DNA of 64,000 nt from Lycorma delicatula. Its lineage: Eukaryota; Arthropoda; Insecta; Hemiptera; Fulgoridae. The position numbers were made by a program, and so were the translations under genes. Below the pieces are notes generated by a model. That model saw only the letters and a list, made by a program, of their open reading frames with translations, did no database searches and was not told the DNA's origin. This document shows positions 1 to 10,720 of the stretch, piece after piece; position 1 is the stretch's first letter, and every line of letters begins with the position of its first letter. The stretch covers positions 15,458,022 to 15,522,021 of the forward strand of contig NC_134465.1 of assembly GCF_047948215.1 (NCBI RefSeq). The letters run 5' to 3'.

Positions 1-504
1 ACGGTGTAGTGTATGTAGACTCCTTTTTTGTTACAGATAAACGGAAGTTATTGTATTACCGATTTAATCCTGTTGGGAAGACAAAAACAACAGTTTCTTC
101 AGTTGATTTTGAATTTATCACAAAAAAATAACGTAAAAAGATACTAAAATTTAATAAATGTTCGTACCTCGAAAGCTCTATTTGAATGAACAACTGCTTT
201 CGGTATATACCGTTGGTCGTTTTTAAAACTCGTAAAAAATATTAAATGGCCGCCATTTTATTACGAATGTAGTCCGAAGGTTTTTACGTTGAAATTTTTT
301 ATTTTCATCGCGCTTGAAATTGACGCGGCTTAATCTTACCCTTACTGTTTATTATTTTTAAGTTATTTCCACCTGGGAGCATAAGGTGTCGTGATCTAAT
401 CTAAAAAATAGATCGTTTTGTGGTGAAAGTATTTAATTTACAGTTTAATTTTTGTACGTAAAAGTATTGTTTACAATTTATTTAAAGATTGCCACGCTTT
501 GCTA

Positions 505-537
<33 letters not shown>

Positions 538-1282
538 CATAGGGCTAAGCTTCCAGTAAAATAGTTATCATTTGAAAGCGGGGTAAGTTTTTTTTTGGGG
601 GAGAGGAAATTATATTTAAATTACTCTTACAAAATAAACGTATAACATTAATCTTCCTGTTTATCTCCAGTAGCTATACAGCAGAGCAACAACAATTATA
701 GTTAGCTGTAGGCTGAACGAGTGTCTTCTACCTCTACAATTTAAACTGAATAACCTTACGACCTACGCGGTAGAAAAAACTTAGCGTATGGTGCCAAAGG
801 AAAACAAAGTTCCCCACGCGTTTACCGAAAAAGGTAAACCTTATAACAGCTACGTTTGCTTGCTCGCATTGTTATGTTCGTATCCCATGTAAGCATGTAC
901 TCGATAATATATTTGTTAGCTTTTTTCTTTACTCGGCGTTTTGAAATGATTTCATGTATTTTTCCGAGTAACATTTGATTTGAAGATAACTAATACGCGT
1001 TTATAATCTACAGTATTGACGTTTGTTAAATTATATTTTATTTTAATATAATGAAATATAGCATCCATATGTTACGTTATAATAAATTAAGTAAAAAAAA
1101 TATAATTCACTTACAATTTTTTAACAAACGATATTATTTAATTATAACGACATATTTTTTACAGTATTAACGCAGTATAGGTACTACACGGACCTTAAAT
1201 AAGTATTCGACGGTTAGATTTACAAAAATGAAATTTAGCGAACGCTTTTGATCGGAAAAGGTCTGCTTATCGGTGTCAGACT
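1..1282. other. AT-rich non-coding stretch
   Basis: No supported gene. The stretch is AT-rich with many short A and T runs and stops in every frame. It holds one CA/TA microsatellite near 505-538. I see nothing else I can name. Confidence 0.6.
505..538. repeat. CA/TA compound microsatellite
   Basis: A short CA run passes directly into a TA run. It is simple sequence without coding potential. Confidence 0.9.
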
Positions 1283-1675
1283 ACCACACCCAAGCAGTGA
1301 CCTCCCGTGACGGCAACTTAAAATTTTTAAATAAAAAGGGTCGGGATGCGAACTGAAAATTTAAAATTTTGACAATTATTTTTTTGAAAACTACGAGCAA
1401 TGACAACTCTTAACGAAAATGGCGGTCAATTATTATATTTCACAACCGGTTTGAAAAGTGACCTACAGTAACAGAAGTAGAAGATTCTTATCGAAAAAGT
1501 AGATTGTTTTAAAATGGAAGCTTTTATTAAATTTTGTTGTGTTTTTAGGTTTCACTGTTGAATAGTTGTTTAAGAGATGCGTTAAACTATTAGCTTTGAA
1601 AAACATTTTTATTAGAGTTCCCCTAGTCCGAAAAGTTATTTAAAGGTTTTCATTCTTTAAATGCCCTTGTATATA
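1283..1675 (-). repeat. Repeat family C, left arm of large inverted pair
   Basis: This block is the reverse complement, with divergence, of 3260-3663. Shared landmarks include GTGACGGCAACTTAAAA at the outer end, the AACCGGTTT block in the middle and CTAGGGGAACTCT near the inner end, in the same order when one arm is inverted. A third, more diverged relative is at 10465-10720. No coding capacity is seen. The repeat could be an unassigned transposon end or a LINE untranslated region; I cannot place it in a named family. Confidence 0.7.
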
Positions 1676-2214
1676 TAAGTTATTTATATATATAGCTATA
1701 AATACTGTTTATTAGATTGAGGCCGATTATTTCGAAACCTGCATTCTTCAGATCGCTCAAAGTTTCGGATGCTATCCTGACCAAACTGTTGCTCAAAAGA
1801 AATTACAATATATTGATATTTTTTATAAATTGAACGGCTTTAATTTGAATTTTATCATTACTATTCTCACAAAGATGAGTTTAATTAACACAAGTGGTCC
1901 GTGGAGTGGAACCCATGGACTAGAGAAAGCTGCAAAAATACAAGCATATTTGTTACTCAACCTTACGCTCGCATAAAACGCAAAAAAATAAATAAAAATA
2001 TATGCATTTGTAGTTGCTTTCTAAATGCTGTAATAATATTTTTATCTAGGACTTCAAACGGCCCTATTTTAATCAAGTAAAAATAAAATAAAAGTCAGCC
2101 GAGTAAGAAAGTATGTATTACAATAAAATAAAAAAGAAACAACCGACATTACGCGGCAAAATCGTAAATCAATCGACGCGATTAAAATTTTACGATATAA
2201 ACTCGAAGCTTGTC
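1676..2214. other. Spacer between inverted arms, unassigned
   Basis: AT-rich sequence between the left family C arm and a minus-strand SINE. No coding region or recognisable repeat is visible. Confidence 0.5.
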
Positions 2215-2327
2215 CGTTGGAATGTGCGATGAAAATTTTTATGTTGCGAATGAATGAGATTCCATGCGAGTCGAAGCTGAGACCTTCCAAATGAAAGACT
2301 GACACTCTACCACTAGAGGAGGTGATG
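2215..2327 (-). mobile_element. tRNA-derived SINE fragment (type 2), minus strand
   Basis: Read on the minus strand, 2325 to 2262 looks like the head of a tRNA-derived SINE. CTAGTGGTAGAGTG resembles an A box, and AGCTTCGACTC about 40 bases later resembles a B box (GGTTCGANTC). The downstream part (GCATGGAATCTCATTCATTC) resembles tails of insect tRNA SINEs as I remember them. No acceptor stem closes the fold, so it is not a functional tRNA gene. Its sequence differs from the main SINE family of this window (copies at 9.7, 32.3, 39.4 and 48.5 kb). Confidence 0.45.
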
Positions 2328-3179
2328 TACAAAAACAATACTCATTAAATAATAATTAATCAGTTCATCGTACAACGAGAATCGATTAACGATAAAAATA
2401 GGATTAATATGGATAATATTATTACGTACCGTCGCATTACTTTTTCCTTTCGGTAATAGTTAATCGTTGTACTGAGGGTTATAACTCCACCGATCTTCGT
2501 AGCTAAATAATAGTACCTCTACAATTCATCCGGAAGGTTTTGAATCCAAATATCAATAAATCTTGGCGTTTTTCAAAGCTACCCTCCTCATATTTAATTT
2601 TTTAACATGAAAAAAGGAGGAGTGCAACTACAATCGGGCGTAGGTGATTGTAAATAGATGATTTATTTTTAATTGTTAAACGCATCCTGATATCATTCTT
2701 GAATGAAATAACATAACTTAAACTTAAAAAAAAAAGGTTATTAATTTGGAAAAGTAGAAAAGATTAGTTGCCAGTAATTTAATAAAATATATATTTTTTA
2801 AAAATACGTTTTACGTTTCAATTGCATCTCTTACGTTATGTTAATAGGCAGTAAAAGACGTGTTTTTCTTTACTAAAACCTCGTTTTTGATAATTTTACC
2901 TAAAAGTGATTGTGGAGTAAAATAATATCGACGTATATTTTTTATCCTTGTTACAAAACGAGTTATTAAGCTGTAAACTTATCAATTTACGTAATATAAA
3001 CAAAGCTTATTGAAAAAAAGGAGAGTATAAGAAATATTTCAGAAAGGGAATATTTTTAATTAAACAGTCGTTATAGAAATACATATATATATATGTATAT
3101 ACATTTGTTCTTTCATATATATATATATATATATATTTATATGAAAGAAAAAATTTAAATATAAGAAAATTTAATTTGG
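2328..3179. other. AT-rich spacer with TA microsatellites
   Basis: No gene is supported. TA-rich microsatellite runs lie near 3083-3102 and 3114-3137. The remainder is unassigned AT-rich sequence inside the large inverted pair. Confidence 0.5.
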
Positions 3180-3663
3180 CCGCTGCTAAATTTCGATGTG
3201 AGACCACCACACATGCGAGGGGGCATCTTAAAAATTAAATCGATACAGTAGGATGTGACATTAAAGGGCATTGAAAACAAAAACCGCTACATAAAAACAT
3301 CGGGCTAGGGGAACTCTTAACAAAATTTACGGTCATTTATCGATTTCCACAGCTAATAGTTTACTGTTTCTCTTAAACAACTATTCAAGAGTGGAACGTA
3401 AAAAACACAACAAAATTAAACAAAAGCTTCCATTTCTAAACATTGTATTTTTTCGATATGCATCTTCAACCTCTGTTACTGTAGTTCACTTTTGAAACCG
3501 GTTGTAAAATATAATATTTGAACGCCGTTTTCGTAAGAGTTGTCATTTCCCTTACTTTTCAACGTCAAAATTTTAGATTTTCAATTGGCTATCGCAACGT
3601 AACCCTTTTCATTTAAAACTTTTAAGTTGCCGTCACGGGAAGTCCCTGCTTGGATGTGGATGT
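3180..3663 (+). repeat. Repeat family C, right arm
   Basis: This is the opposite-orientation partner of 1283-1675, and its left part (GAGACCACC, AGTAGGATGTGACA, AGGGCATTGAAAA) also matches 10465-10720. The shared order of landmarks over three loci shows a real interspersed repeat. It ends against the LINE relic that follows; whether it was once part of that LINE cannot be decided from one locus. Confidence 0.7.
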
Positions 3664-3689
3664 CAATTCCCTGCACTTTGTTTACATCT

Positions 3690-4760
3690 CTATTGTCTAA
3701 AGTCGGTCCAAAATCACCAGGGCTTCACGTTTTCACCGGAGAAAACAACATGTGTAGTCTTCTCTCGTCTACGAGACCATTTCACTCCACAAGTCCAGCT
3801 CAATGGAGAGCCGATTGCTATCTCTCCTTACGTTAAATTTCTAGGTTTACTTTTCGACTGTCGTCTTACGAGAGTCAAACACATTAAACAGTTAAAGGCG
3901 ATATGTCTAAAAATGTTATATATGCTACGACTCCTTAGCAACACCGAGCGGGGTGCCGATCGATGATGCATGTTACGTTTTTATTATTCTTTATTCCGAT
4001 CCCGATTAGATCACGATTGTACCGTCTTGATTATTCAACGCATCATACCGTGCATCATACACACAGACTGGTCGAAGCAGAATGATACAGTAGGATGCGC
4101 TTTTGTTGTAAATGATAGAACTTATGTGTTCGGTTTATCTGGTATTACAAGTGTCTACAATGTTGAACTGTACGCCATCAAAATGGCATTGAATAATCAT
4201 TATACGAAAATATCGTCTCATCCTTACCTTTAGCGATTCGTATAAAGCTCCAAGCTTTACAGATTTGTATTTCAGACATGTTAGTGTCACCTAAGTACAT
4301 AACACAATCGCTGAATTTAATCGTCACAATACACAGATGAATCTCTCTACTGGATCCTTAGCCATGGTTAACGAACGCGCAAATTCCGCCGCCAAAGATT
4401 CATGTAACCAACCGTCTTTCTCCACTCGAGTTAGAGGTACCGGTTTTATCAGTTCTATTAAATATACACTTCGAAGAAGGTGCCAAGATCTGGACTGCTA
4501 CTTCGGATAATAAACTCATGAAAGACATGGCGTTACCGTTTGACTCTTCATACAGGAAAATTCGCCTAGGTGTCCTGCGTCGATATGACATACTAAAGCT
4601 ACTCACGGACACCTGATATCAGAGAAGAGCGCACCACTATGCGACCTATGTGACTGCCGCTTTACTAAGCACCGCATCCTTGTGGACTGTATATGCTAAG
4701 CAGCTTTACGTTGAAAATTTAAACTGCTGAGAGATATACGACGCGTCATAGGAAACGACA
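3690..4760 (+). pseudogene. Decayed LINE: end of reverse transcriptase joined to RNase H
   Basis: An open frame over about 3690-3963 without an ATG encodes the C-terminal part of a non-LTR reverse transcriptase: GFTFSPEKTTCVVFSR, then VKFLGLLFDCRLT, then LKAICLKMLYMLRLLSNTE. After a stop (TGA near 3963) it continues as CMLRFYYSLFRSRLDHDCTVL and then jumps, with about 150 residues missing, to an RNase H domain. That domain has IHTDWSK with the first catalytic Asp, VELYAIKMAL with the Glu and, after a frameshift near 4220, LTFSDS with the next Asp. The last Asp position reads NERANSAAK, so Asp is replaced by Asn. A Cys/His-rich end, CDLCDCRFTKHRILVDC, follows at about 4632-4682. This architecture fits RNase H-bearing LINEs (I/R1/LOA group). 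It is non-functional. Confidence 0.8.
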
Positions 4761-5684
4761 AGAATTGTACTAGACCGTGTATTATTACTTAATATTAATA
4801 CTAATTAAATACTATTACTAATTAATATTCTTAATAAGATTTAATCTGTCAAAATGTTGATATATTTTTGTTATTCACGTTTTATGTATTATCCTAATTG
4901 TTGCGTTTCTTTTACCGTTTCATTTTTATTCCTATTATTATCTTAGTTTTCATGATAGTTTTAATCATATTTTTCTAATACTTTAATATCAGAGAAGAGG
5001 CCTCTCATTATTTTAGCCCGGACGATGATAACGCGAGAGCGTTTTCTGCCAAAAAAAAATATTGTCCTCTATTACCCGGTAAACTTTAAAACCCTTTAAG
5101 CTACTATTTCCTTTTAGGTTGTCCGTAATTTTTATTGTTTTCTAGCTTCTATTGATCCTTCTACAAATGTTCTAATAAATCACTTCCTCTCGTGATGTTT
5201 ACCAGCCGATTTGCTGAACTGTTTTGAGTAAGATTCTACATTTTCGCTTCTCTACCTTTTCATTTTTCACTTTGTCTCTACATTTAAGTTTCTCCAGTCC
5301 TCTCCATGCCGACATTTTAAACGCCTTAACTTTTCTTTTACCTTTTTGTTAATCCCATACACAAATACAATCGAAACGTGAAACGTCTGCTAGTTTTATT
5401 GCTTTTGTTCCCCTAACATTCGTTCTCAGAGAAACCCGCCTTCTCTGTCGTAGGCCTTCTGATTTTAAAATCGTACTTTGTAGACCTTGTGCTTCATTTT
5501 CCAAAAATAAAACCTTGTCATCTGAGAACCTTATCGAATTTATTCTCCTTCCTCCTATACTAATTACTCATTCATTCAATCGTATATTGCTTACGATTTT
5601 TGATCCTGAGAATTTGAAAGCAACGGTCGGTCGGTTCTCGCGTGATGCTGTTGCAGTCCGGCAGAACCCGCCACTAACTTTCGC

Positions 5685-5723
<39 letters not shown>

Positions 5724-5949
5724 TAATATATGTTATGTGAAAATAAATGAAATATATAATTTATAACATAATGAATATCACGATATATCAGTTTACCAAA
5801 AAAAAAAGTATCTGACTCTTAGCCAATAAAATGTTATTCGAACTAGTTTTTTACATTCTCAGCAGAGAAACCAATAGTTGACCTCCATGTTTCATTGTTA
5901 AAACATGGTGATCAGCTTTTTATTTATATTTTTGTGATCATTGGTTCTT
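4761..5949. other. AT-rich non-coding stretch with TA microsatellite
   Basis: No supported gene. A TA microsatellite runs at about 5695-5721; an 83-codon frame across it owes its length to the TA run. The rest is unassigned. Confidence 0.55.
5695..5721. repeat. TA microsatellite
   Basis: Uninterrupted TA dinucleotide run. Confidence 0.9.
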
Positions 5950-6425
5950 TTGTTACTCTTTGATTTCCAATATGTGAAAAAGCTTTTAACACTTGAAGCT
6001 CGCATGATTTTGGTTCAAAATGTGTTTCGTTGTTGCGCTGAGTGCACCGAATACAAAAAGGAAACGGTTCATCAAAGCTTTCCAGACATCGACGTTCCAC
6101 ATAGCATCGCTGTGCAAACTCGATCGGTAAGTTCCGGGAAACCGGATCTATCAAAGACGCATCCCACTCCGGAAGACCATCTATCGTAATAGACAAAAGT
6201 CAGATCATATTCGTATTTTTAATCGCATAGTAAAGTCTGAAAAAAATCTATCTGAAAACCGGCACAAGTAGAAATGTCAATGTATAGTACGCACAGAGCA
6301 CCGACTAAACATTTAAAACCGTACATTCGTACAAAATAACTGCACCTTTAACGATTACAAGATACTGATTTTCATACGCGTATTGTATGAGAGGTTATCT
6401 CTAAAGTAAAGATTGTTTCATTGTA
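5950..6425 (+). pseudogene. N-terminal relic of mariner/IS630-type transposase (DUF4817-like)
   Basis: In shifting plus-strand frames the text reads like the DNA-binding half of hemipteran IS630/mariner-like transposases. It has LTLEARMILVQNVFRCC (first helix-turn-helix entry), then SFPDIDVPHS, then KFRETGSIKDASHSGRPSIV (about 6130-6190), the linker motif that ends the DUF4817 module. Further on, SEKNLSE and LKPYIRT (6237-6330) fit the second helix-turn-helix. No catalytic domain follows: at about 6426 the sequence changes to an opposite-strand mariner. Several stops and frameshifts make it a dead fragment. Family assignment rests on remembered motifs. Confidence 0.6.
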
Positions 6426-6477
6426 AAAAAATTTATTCTGAAAACTTTATAAATATTTTTTATTTCTCTTCCTTATA

Positions 6478-7630
6478 CTACTTCTCTATATAATCGCCAC
6501 ATTAATTAAGACATTTATCGTTGCGATACACCAGCTTTAATATACCCTCTCTTTTTCCTGTTTAGCCTCCGGTAACTACCGTTTAGATAATTCTTCAGAG
6601 GATGAATGAGCTTTAATATACCCTGGTCGTATTCTTCTGCCGCCACTCCATTTAGTCACTGATTTTTTGCATTTTTAGGTTCATCGTCACCCGTAAATCG
6701 CTTACCGCTCAAAAATTCTTTCGATCTCCCAAACAAATGGTAATCAGAAGGAGGAAAGTTCGGACTATGTGGCGGGTGATCGTAAATTTCCCATCCAAAT
6801 GTTCTCAGTAAATCACGTGTCGGATCCGCAACATGTGGACGTGCATTATCGTACAGCAGGACGACGCCGTCGGTCAGCTGCCTGTCGCCGATTTTTAATG
6901 GCGCGCCGTAACTTACCAGAGTTTTGCAGTAAGCTTCTGCTTTTATAGTCGTTCCACGTGACATGAAATCGATCAGCAGTATTCCAAACCGATCCCAAAT
7001 GACTTTGGCCATCGGTTTAAAAGCGTTTAAACGGCTGTGGTTTGACCGTTGCCGGTCTGGTTGGTGATTGAGGATGACGCCGTTCATTTTACTGCCGTTT
7101 TCTCTCTGGCGTGTACTACAAAATCCATGTTTCATCGCCTGTAATAAATGAATTAACGAAATCATCGCCTTTTTCTGTGTAGCGCAATAAAAATTCCAAA
7201 GCAGATCCCATTCGGATTTTTCTATTACGTTCTGTTAAGACGTGAGGCACTCCACCTGCACAAACCTTTCTGAAGCCTAATCGGTCAGTGCGACTAATAA
7301 CAGCTCTTGAAACATCAGAAAAAAGAAGGGCCAGGTTGGAAATCGTTGAGCGATAATCTTTTCTGATGTCATCCATCGACGTTTCAACAAGTCCTAGGTG
7401 ATTATCGACGGCCTCCCCGAACGTTCTTCACCGTGCTCATTAATTCTATTACTTCTAAACCTTACCCGCCATTTTCGGTCGTTTCTTTCATTCACATTAT
7501 CAGAGTACACAACGACCAACCGCCAACCGCCGCTTAACATTTTGAGAGTTTTAAAAATGTATGACTCCCCGTATTTCACAGTCGACGGCAACATCGATTT
7601 TCCAATTAATTTTATAACGTAATAACTCAC
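6478..7630 (-). pseudogene. Mariner transposase relic (D,D34D), interrupted by a SINE
   Basis: On the minus strand three overlapping frames reconstitute most of a mariner transposase, the enzyme that cuts and pastes its own element at TA sites. An N-terminal part (7630-7394) ends in HGEERSGRPSIIT. The middle part (7376-7116) carries the first catalytic Asp in FITGDETWIL. The C-terminal part (7165-6656) carries the second Asp in LLYDNARPH and the third in NFPPSDYHLF, with 34 residues between them, the mariner spacing. Frameshifts lie near 7390 and 7120-7165. The frame is then cut by a 60-bp SINE stub, beyond which the expected end (KLVYRNDKCLN, CGDYIEK, stop at 6478) is still readable. All three catalytic Asp codons survive, but the gene cannot make protein. 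I could not identify terminal inverted repeats. Confidence 0.85.
6549..6608 (-). mobile_element. 60-bp 5'-truncated SINE tail with target duplication
   Basis: This is the tail of the main SINE family (compare 48517-48577 and the inner copy at 39.4-39.6 kb): on the minus strand, the GGTAGTTACCGGAGGCTAAA block and a short A-rich end. It is flanked by the direct repeat AGCTTTAATATACCCT at 6533-6548 and 6609-6624, whose first two bases may be shared with the SINE. Removing the stub restores the mariner C-terminal frame. Confidence 0.85.
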
Positions 7631-7955
7631 ACGTAATGTAAGATACTACAACGCAACAACTTACAGACAACAACGTAGTGTGTACGTTACTAGCGTGACA
7701 GACTCATAACGAATCGAATGTGACCGCAGTGATCCGCACATCTTACACTAACAGGTTTTTACGTATTGGTTTTGATATAATTGATGAAAGAATCTGTCTG
7801 CATAGCCTGGGTGAAGTGAAAAATATCATAAACTGAATTTGTAAACACAATAATTCCTTCAGAATGTATTTTCAAACATGTTGAAACGTGTCGAAGCGTA
7901 CTTGGATACCTATATTGTGCTTACCTGTAAACAAATTCATTGTAGTAAGTAGTGT
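7631..7955. other. Unassigned stretch between mariner relic and LINE fragment
   Basis: It probably contains the 5' end of the mariner element, but no inverted repeat could be matched to the other end. Nothing else is recognised. Confidence 0.4.
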
Positions 7956-7963
7956 TACACTTG

Positions 7964-8402
7964 TTTTTTTTTTTTTTTTTGTTTTTTTTGTCTTCAGTCA
8001 TTTGACTGGTTTGATGCAGCTCTCCAAGATTCCCTATCTAGTGCTAGTCGTTTCATTTCAGTATACCCTCTACATCCTACATCCCCAACAATTTGTTTTA
8101 CATATTGCAAACGTGGCCTGCCTACACAATTTTTCCCTTCTACCTGTCCTTCCAATATTAAAGCGACTATTCCAGGATGCCTTAGTATGTGGCCTATAAG
8201 TCTGTCTCTTCTTTTAAATATATTTTTCCAATTGCTTCTTTCTTCATCTATTTGCCGCAATACCTCTTCATTTGTCACTTTATCCACCCATCTGATTTTT
8301 AACATTCTGCTATAGCACCACATTTCAAAAGCTTCTAATCTTTTCTTCTCAGATACTCCGATTGTCCAAGTTTCACTTCCATATAAAGCGACACTCCAAA
8401 CA
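7964..8402 (-). mobile_element. 3' end of RTE-like LINE, minus strand
   Basis: Poly-T at 7964-7989 (poly-A on the element strand) is followed by the C-terminal coding end of a non-LTR retrotransposon. On the minus strand a 137-codon frame (8407-7994) reads through YGSETWT, EAFEMWCYSRMLKIRW, IGHILRHPGIVALI and VGRPRLQYV to SNQSND and a stop. This is the region after the polymerase palm, seen in RTE-type elements often annotated as craniofacial development protein 2-like or endonuclease-reverse transcriptase. The copy is 5'-truncated. TACACTTG at 7956-7963 and 8403-8410 is a probable target duplication overlapping the element's own ACACTT. The same family appears at 14.8, 40.4, 51.5, 52.8, 63.05 and 63.6 kb. 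Confidence 0.8.
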
Positions 8403-8814
8403 TACACTTGTATCTATAGTTATTATTTGCATATAAAATTAAATGTTTGTAAACATCGGTGCAGTATTTGGGAGAGCTATATAAACAAAAATTTATTTTT
8501 CATAAAAAAAAATTGTTCATCTTTTTCATTTTCGTACGAGTGGAAGAGAGATGATGTACTTAGTAATAAATACAAATAATATAATATAAATTATATAGTA
8601 TAATTTCCTTTAATTTCCTATTTATATACTACAATAAAATAATTTAAAAAAAAAATATTTAGAACAATAACATAATTATATACAAATAAAAATTAAAAAT
8701 TAAAAAAAGGCAACAAAAACAAATTACACGGAGAGAGTTAAAGAATTAAAAATATTTGAACGGACAATATTAGGATACATTAATTTTTAGGTTGCGTTTT
8801 TTTTGTATAGAGAT

Positions 8815-8822
8815 TATAAAAG
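8815..8822 (+). promoter_or_regulatory. TATAAAAG motif, possible core promoter
   Basis: A perfect TATAAAAG is followed by GTGAGTGAGTGAGTGCGTGC and a less AT-rich stretch. It may be chance in an AT-rich genome. No initiator or transcript is shown. Confidence 0.12.
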
Positions 8823-8968
8823 TGAGTGAGTGAGTGCGTGCGAGCGCGCTTGTTTGTGTCTATTCGAGATACTTAGAAAGGTGGTCGACTCCTTTTAGTG
8901 AATCAATGCTTATGTATCCGTGCATGCAAGTTAGAACAGGTCCGTCAGTTTCGTAGTCGTTTAAGAAA

Positions 8969-9118
8969 ATGGTGGGGGTAAGATTGAGCAGGTTGGTCGG
9001 TAGTTTATTATGTGGTGAAATTGTTGGACGAAGAGGAAGGAGGGGACAGATAAGAAGAAGAGGAAAGAGAGTCGTTTCGTTTCAGCAGGTGTGGTGGTAT
9101 AGTGGAATAGTGGTGTGA
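8969..9118 (+). CDS. Short basic open frame, unrecognised
   Basis: An ATG opens 49 codons downstream of the TATAAAAG motif. The product would be strongly basic (a GRRGRRGQIRRRGKR block) with a short hydrophobic start (LVGSLLCG). I recognise no family. The frame may exist only because the patch is rich in purines and short of T-starting stop codons. A possible splice donor (GGGGTAAGA) falls at its fourth codon, which argues against simple translation. Confidence 0.1.
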   Translation: MVGVRLSRLVGSLLCGEIVGRRGRRGQIRRRGKRVVSFQQVWWYSGIVV

Positions 9119-9724
9119 AAAATTGCATTTAACCGGAGAGGTCTTTGACCCGTTGTTATTCTTTTCTTTTTTTTCAAAATTTTATTAGAGTATTTAATAA
9201 AACTAAATATTTAATATGACCTAATAAACAGCTGAATTTTTTATTTACAAAAACATCTACGTAACATATCCTCCCCTCTCTTCCGACATCGAGATAAAAT
9301 CTGAAATAATATATCGAAGGATTTTCTGAAAAACTAATTTAAATTATTTTACGATGTGTACTTAATTAATATAAAATTCAATTCATTTTATATCGTTAAG
9401 AAGCAAATATTATATAAAATTAAATTCCGATTCGCTTAATATTATTTGTAAAAATAAATTAAGAAGTCTGTCTTACTTTCGTCAATTTCTTCATCGACGT
9501 TTACGTAAACCCTCGGTGATATAAATGGAATTTATAAAATCATTAGTTATTTTGAAAACTTATTTTTAAAAAGCATTAGAAAGACGGCGGCTATGAGTAA
9601 AAATAATCATTTTCTATCCTTCCCTGAAGAAATACTTTTAATTTAATCTATTTTTATTTTCATTTACTCGTATTTATTTTAATACTTTTATTTATAGTCG
9701 CATCAACGATTAAAGTCATTAGCG

Positions 9725-9952
9725 ACTTATCAGGGTAATGTGTAGTAAATGTGTAGTCTTGAAGGAACTCGCCGAACCATCCCTATGACGAGGGGTTAAT
9801 TGAAACCCGACCGCCAAGGAACTCCGGTATTTATGATCTCGTATTCAAATCCGAATTAAAGCAACCGGCTTTGTTAGGATTTGAACCTGAAAACCTCGAC
9901 TCTGAAATCGGGTGGTTTACGACGACTTGTTTACCGCTAGACCGACCCGTTA
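9725..9952 (-). mobile_element. tRNA-derived SINE (main family), diverged copy
   Basis: On the minus strand it starts near 9952 with CGGGTCGGTCTAGCGGTAAA (A-box region) and has a good B box, GGTTCAAATCC, about 45 bases on. It continues into the family body (CGGTCGGGTTTCAATTAAC) and AAGACTACACATTTAC. The tail with the GGTAGTTACCGG block is missing, so the copy is 3'-truncated or decayed. Confidence 0.8.
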
Positions 9953-10464
9953 GGTTTTTATTTTTATTTATTTTTTTTTTTTGCAAATTTAACTCCGTAA
10001 TAATAACATTTAATTTAACTCCGAAATAAGCAGAGAATGGCGATCGTATCTAGTAATATTAATCTATTAATCGTAATAATAAATATAATTTCTCAAAAAA
10101 ATTTTCAGATAATAAAAATAAAGTTAATAGAGTTCCGTAATTTTAAACTTTCAATTACTTTTTAAAAAGCCAAACTAATCGCAGAAAGGACCTGAAATTT
10201 AGTGTAACTTAACATTTTAACTGATCTTTTAACTAAAGTAGTGAAAATTATTTTTATTATTGTTAATTTACAATGTTTTTTTTTTTTTTTTATTTATTTA
10301 ATTATCAGAAAACAACCGAAAAAAATTAGTATATAACTAACAAAAAATAAATAAATATATATATCGAGTATTTAAAAAGAACGGCAACATTTAAATAATT
10401 TTTCGAAAACAAAACATATAAAAATGAAATGTAGCAAATGATCCTACCTCAAAACGATACATGT
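9953..10464. other. AT-rich non-coding stretch
   Basis: Nothing recognised beyond T and A runs. Confidence 0.55.
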
Positions 10465-10720
10465 TTTGGTACGAGACCACCGCCTAATACGTCCCCTCGG
10501 GGACGATTCAAACATTTTAAATGGAAAAAGTAGGACTGTAACAAATCATTTTAAAGAGCATTGAAAATAAATGTTTTACTTAAAACAACTCCAAGTTACA
10601 GCAACCATCCAAAACGACCGTAATTTATTTTTTTACAGCTACTTTCAAAAGCGATCTTACTGTACCTCTTAAACAACTATTAGGAGATAAGGATAAAAAC
10701 ATAATATTTAAATTTAGAAA
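10465..10720 (+). repeat. Repeat family C, third copy (partial)
   Basis: The block shares ordered landmarks with 3190-3420: GAGACCACC, the CCCCTCGGGG region, GTAGGACTGTAACA, AGAGCATTGAAAA and CTCTTAAACAACTATT. It lacks the part corresponding to 3450-3663. No coding capacity. Confidence 0.6.

Larger units (their letters stand above)
8411..9724. other. Non-coding stretch with a G-rich patch
   Basis: Mostly AT-rich. The exception is 8815-9120, which is richer in G on the plus strand and contains a TATAAAAG motif and a short basic open frame, listed separately with low confidence. The remainder shows nothing. Confidence 0.45.

Noticed and set aside
2262..2327. tRNA gene on the minus strand
   Set aside because: A- and B-box-like words are present, but no acceptor stem closes and the downstream sequence looks like a SINE tail.
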